The notes beneath the pieces were generated by a model, which saw only the letters and a program-made list of their open reading frames with translations, searched no databases and was not told where the DNA came from. A stretch of DNA of 64,000 bases from Helianthus annuus (taxonomy: Eukaryota > Streptophyta > Magnoliopsida > Asterales > Asteraceae): assembly GCF_002127325.2 (NCBI RefSeq), contig NC_035436.2:122670771-122734770 (forward strand), read 5' to 3'. Within the stretch, counting starts at the first letter, position 1. Every line of letters starts with the position of its first letter. The position numbers and the translations under genes are program-made. Positions 60,530-64,000 of the stretch are shown here, piece after piece.

Positions 60530-60862
60530 TCCCCCTGTTGCTTTGGAATTTTGTCCCAAAATTTCGTAGTAGCTTCAGCACTGGTTTCATTCTTTTTAAA
60601 TAACCGGAGATACTTGCGCATCATTTGGTCTTCTTGTTCCCAATTAAATTCTGGACCACGACGTGAGTTCTAACGTACCCGAACTATGGGTATCTTAATA
60701 CGCTTGAGAGTTTTGATTTCCCGATCCATGATCTCAACCGGCTCCTAAATGAAACGAAGCTGATCATCGATTGTGAGTTCCTTGAAAGGAACGATGAGAG
60801 TCTCATTTGATAAACACTTCTTCAGATTCGACATGTGGAAGACGTTGGTGTGTGTAAGGTGT
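60530..60862 (-). pseudogene. chromovirus integrase C-terminus with chromodomain
   Basis: On the minus strand the translation shows VFHMSNLKKCL, then EPVEIMDREIKTLKR, IPIVRVR, NSRRGPEFNWEQEDQM. This is the end of a chromovirus (Tekay/Del type) integrase and its chromodomain, which steers insertion to heterochromatin. Two in-frame TAG codons (60747-60745 and 60672-60670), the second at the conserved Trp of VRWN, kill it. The rest of pol is missing beyond 60862, replaced by the LTR scrap that follows. Confidence 0.82.
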
Positions 60863-61785
60863 AATATGCTTTTATTGATATTTTAAGCCCATTTTACACT
60901 TTAGTCAAGTTTTAAATTTATAAAACACGATATTCTACTAACACTAAACACACACATGGGCAAGTGCACCCATCGTGAGCGTAGTATAGCGTTGGTAAGA
61001 TACCGAGGTCGTCCAAGGACACAAGAGCTTTTAGTACCGGTTTATCCTCAATGTCTAATCAAACTAAATCTTTTTTTGAGGAAGGATTTTTAAACATGAA
61101 AATAAAAACTAAAAATGCTGAAAATAAAAATAAAATAGATAGACAAGATGAATCACTTGGATCCGACTTGCCTTTAATGTATCCTTTGATGATTTCTACA
61201 CTTTTGCACTTTTTAAGAGATTATCTTAGTTATAGTAGTAGGCCCCTCTTTTGAAGGTGACGTTACCCTCAACCTAGTGGTTTAAGTCAGCAAGGATACA
61301 ATCCCAAAGGGTCGGAATATTGAAGATAATTAATTAAGTTATTAATGCGAAAAGTGGTAGGCCCCTCTTTTGAAGGTGACGTTACCCTCGGCTAAGTGGT
61401 TTGAGTCAACAGGGATACAATCCCAAATAGCCGGTTTAATGTATTAATAGTAGTTTACATATGAGGGGGTCAAGCCATTCGCACCTCCGCCATCCAATAC
61501 CAGTGGCTATTGAAGGAGGTCTTAGTAAGCTTGACCCAGGTCCTTGCAGGATCTATACACCGAACAAGACAAGAACCTTACTAAACCATTCCCTTAACCC
61601 CCGACCAGGTAGCCAACATATCTCTATATAGACCGTAGAGATATGAATGATGAAAATCTTTTACTTTATATAGACAGTAAAGTAATGCCAGGACACCACA
61701 GACAAATGATAAAGAAGTTTCACCTTCAACATAAGAAACTAGTTATTAAAGTCATTAATACAAAACCAAATAAAAAGTGCGAAAA
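60863..61785. repeat. LTR scrap related to the 2.1-kb solo LTR
   Basis: No gene. It starts TGTAATATGC and shares with 25036-25210 the phrase AAGTTTTAAATTTATAAAAC and a box from CAAGTGCACC to CCGAGGTCG. Inside is a tandem duplication: GTAGGCCCCTCTTTTGAAGG and the next 65 or so bases occur at 61237 and 61356. No target duplication found. Confidence 0.6.
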
Positions 61786-61853
61786 GATTATGCTATGGTA
61801 TTAAGAAGTCACACCAAATAAACCCACGCTTCCGCAAAAGCCAGGGTGTGACA
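61786..61853 (+). repeat. end of the 5' LTR of a plus-strand chromovirus
   Basis: 68 bases that differ by one base from the last 68 of the solo LTR (60240-60307), ending GGGTGTGACA. The rest of this LTR is missing on the left. Confidence 0.8.
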
Positions 61854-61856
61854 GCT

Positions 61857-61867
61857 TGGTATCAGAG
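61857..61867 (+). other. primer-binding site of the right-edge chromovirus
   Basis: TGGTATCAGAG three bases after the LTR end, complementary to initiator tRNA-Met. The leader that follows (62030-62160) holds four diverged copies of a GAGACTAGGAGGTTCAGTCT-like unit. Confidence 0.85.
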
Positions 61868-62244
61868 TATAGATCACAGCGAACTAGGATTCTTTCTCGA
61901 GTCTAGACTATGATCACTAGGGCTCTCACGGAAACATTTTTACATTGCATACATTACGTCCAGATCCAGGATACAAAATATTTTTACGAACAAAAAGTAC
62001 GAGCACTTTTTCACAATTTATGGTTCAGTCCCTAAGACTGAGGGAGTTCAGCCCTAAAGGCTGGGGAGGTTTTGGTCATAGAGGCCAGGGAGTTAGTCTG
62101 AGAGACTAGGAGGTTCAGTCTGAAAGGCTGGGAGGGTAGTCTAGAGAGACTAGGAGAATTACTTGTTTTCTTTATGGTGACTTACATATTTATTTGATTT
62201 TATGTTGATTATATGTGCATATGTGTGGTTGTGTTACAGACATC

Positions 62245-63842
62245 ATGCCATCGTCCTCAGACACAGGAGTTTCGGACAGCTTAGATCCCATGGCGATCGT
62301 GTCAGATGACGAGATTCCGTCGGAGCGAGAGGTCTACACTTCAGACACCACCAGCACTGATGACGACGATTTCCAGCTGTTCGCGCTACCTGACGTCGGA
62401 GTTGAGCCTGCTGATGGCCTTCCTACCGGGGATTTACCACTTGCGGTGATCCCTGCTCCTATACCGCTTGCTGCTTTTCCAGTCATAGACATGCCACTCG
62501 ATGTTGTTTCTGATGACGACGTTGATCTGTTTGAGGAGGACCCACCTGAGGCTGACCATGAGGGCGGGGCCCCTATTGTTGCTGATGTTATTCTACCCAT
62601 TGCTGAGGCCCCTGCAGAGGAGCTTCTTGCTGATTCACCTGTCCCAGATTCCTTTGAGTCTGTGGCATCTGCGTCCTTACACACTCAGGGAGTGCAGCAT
62701 CACTCTTTAGACGCCGACCCGACATGGCGTTATCAGCTGCACCCGGTCCCGCACACGACTTTGAGTTTGATCACGAGGTTGACGATGATTTTGATCCTGT
62801 CTTTCCCCCTGATTTCGATCCTGACCAGGAGATCGAGTTCATTCACTTGGATCAGCCCCTAGAGGCACCCGTAGCTCCTATCGATCCTTTGTTTGACGAC
62901 CATGCTGACTTCGATATGGATCTTGTTGACCCGGAGCCTGCTGTGGCCCTTGAGCCTTTAGCTGCTCCTGACCCTACATTAGAGCATGACCCTGTTCATG
63001 ATGATGCACCAGCCATTGCACCCTTTGTTGATGATGTACCCATTGCTGACCCACCAGTTGTTGCTCCACCGTTGGTGGATGACCCTGTTGTTGATACACC
63101 GATTCCTGATCCTGTGCCGGTATTGTATGACCGTGCACCTTTTGCTGCTCATATAGATCCACGATATGCCGACACCCACAACGGGTGGATCGATTACGAT
63201 GACGATTACCCACCATTTGTGTTACCTATTACACCTCCAGTAGCCCCCATTTTAGCACCCGTGTCTGCACCCACTGATATCCCATTGTTTCCCCCACACA
63301 CCACAGATGCTCACCGCACTGATCTCCCTATTACGTTCCTTCAGGACATACCACCACCGCGTCCTGGAGAGGGGTCATCTAGGCAGCCGCCTGTTTCTGC
63401 TCCACCCATGATGTCATCACCTTTTCCATTCACATCACAGTTTCCCCATGTTGCACCACCTACTGCACCATCTTTCACTCCATCGAGCGAGCCATTTTTA
63501 TGGACTACGCCCCCTATCATGCCATTGTCTGATCCGTACCACCCATACCATGTTGGGTACTCTACGGAGGACATCCTTACTTCTTTGATGATACAGCAGG
63601 AGGCATTGACACGTCGTATTCAGGATTTGGAGAGAGCTCCACGTCCATCCTGTCATTGCCAGACCCCGTTTGCAGCATCACACCCTCTGCATCCACTTTC
63701 CCCCGACTCAGACGCTCGCTTTTGGACTTCCGAGCAACAGATAGCATATTTGCTGCGCGTCTGTCGTGCTTTAGAGGAGGATTGGTTACATATGCGTCAC
63801 CTGTATTACTCTCGTTTTCCTCCTCCTCCGCCATCAGCATAG
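62245..63842 (+). pseudogene. acidic proline-rich Gag head of a chromovirus
   Basis: The ATG at 62245 opens a very acidic frame (SDDEIPSER, TSTDDDDFQLF, FEEDPPEADHEGG) that leaves frame at about 62722, where one base seems lost. The same type of sequence continues from 62724 in another frame (DFDPDQEIEF, DPEPAVALEP, PPVVAPPLVDD), rich in Pro, Asp and Ala. It ends with a possible helix (EDILTSLMIQQEALTRRIQDLERA) and a TAG at 63840-63842. I recognise this composition from N-terminal Gag of Asteraceae Ty3/gypsy elements. The usual Gag core and zinc knuckle are not inside the window. Confidence 0.65.
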
Positions 63843-64000
63843 GCATTTTGATTCGACGCAGGTAGACTTTTGGTGAGAAGACCATGATTGTGCAGACTAT
63901 ACAGCTTTTTGAAGACCGCATTTTGATATCATGACTTTTGATGTTTAGTTCTGAAGGTTGTTGTAGTTGATTAGACAGTTCAGACAAGGGCGATGTGGCC

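Noticed and set aside
62974..63987. Minus-strand frames of up to 136 residues
   Set aside because: They lie opposite the acidic Gag head and arise from its codon use. The frame at 63577-63987 has no recognisable motif.

Overview
The window is nuclear DNA of a flowering plant. The retrotransposon lineages (Tat-type and chromovirus-type Ty3/gypsy, Tork-type Ty1/copia), the very AT-rich intergenic DNA and the acidic, proline-rich Gag head at the right edge suggest Asteraceae, with moderate confidence. I recognise one host gene. Almost everything else is transposable elements stacked inside one another.

Layout. 1-24157: three related Tat-type Ty3/gypsy elements. Element 1 enters from the left edge and its 3' LTR (8390) is split by element 2 (8924-19163, target duplication TCCAT); the rest of element 1's LTR ends at 19351. 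Element 1 sits in a scrap of another LTR (19352-19472), which in turn sits in the integrase of element 3 (19473-24157). 24158-29103: a long chromovirus-type LTR on the minus strand, split by a solo LTR (25036-27126, ATTAT). 29104-37525: another long LTR, split by a Ty1/copia element (30333-35437, TAAGA). 37526-39990: LTR scraps, a twice-occurring repeat and a tRNA-type SINE with a 14-bp target duplication. 39991-42989 (minus): a four-exon gene for a PGAP5/Cdc1-like membrane metallophosphoesterase. 43200-46225: nested PIF/Harbinger-type elements upstream of that gene, then an inverted-repeat element with a Helitron-like end. 46637-54484: a non-coding LTR element with LTRs that look identical (GAAAA). 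54485-60862: a minus-strand chromovirus relic (LTR and integrase/chromodomain), split by a 3.5-kb solo LTR (CATAT). 60863-64000: an LTR scrap, then the LTR end, primer-binding site and Gag head of a plus-strand chromovirus that runs off the window.

How the parts work together. Each Tat element has gag-protease, then reverse transcriptase, a gypsy RNase H, an archaeal-type RNase H and integrase on the plus strand, then short tandem repeats, then an antisense gene of four exons facing pol. All three antisense genes rebuild to open frames of 452, 448 and 456 codons with identical sizes for exons 1 and 2, although gag-pol is broken in every copy. Each has a TATA box and a TGACGT box upstream of it on its own strand. 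In both copies that keep the region, protease and reverse transcriptase are separated by one UAG in the context CAA-UAG-CAA-UUA, the tobamovirus-type leaky stop. These two features, plus a tandem repeat that copies the host gene's exon-1 splice donor, are the most interesting signals here. I found no convincing tRNA, rRNA or CRISPR.
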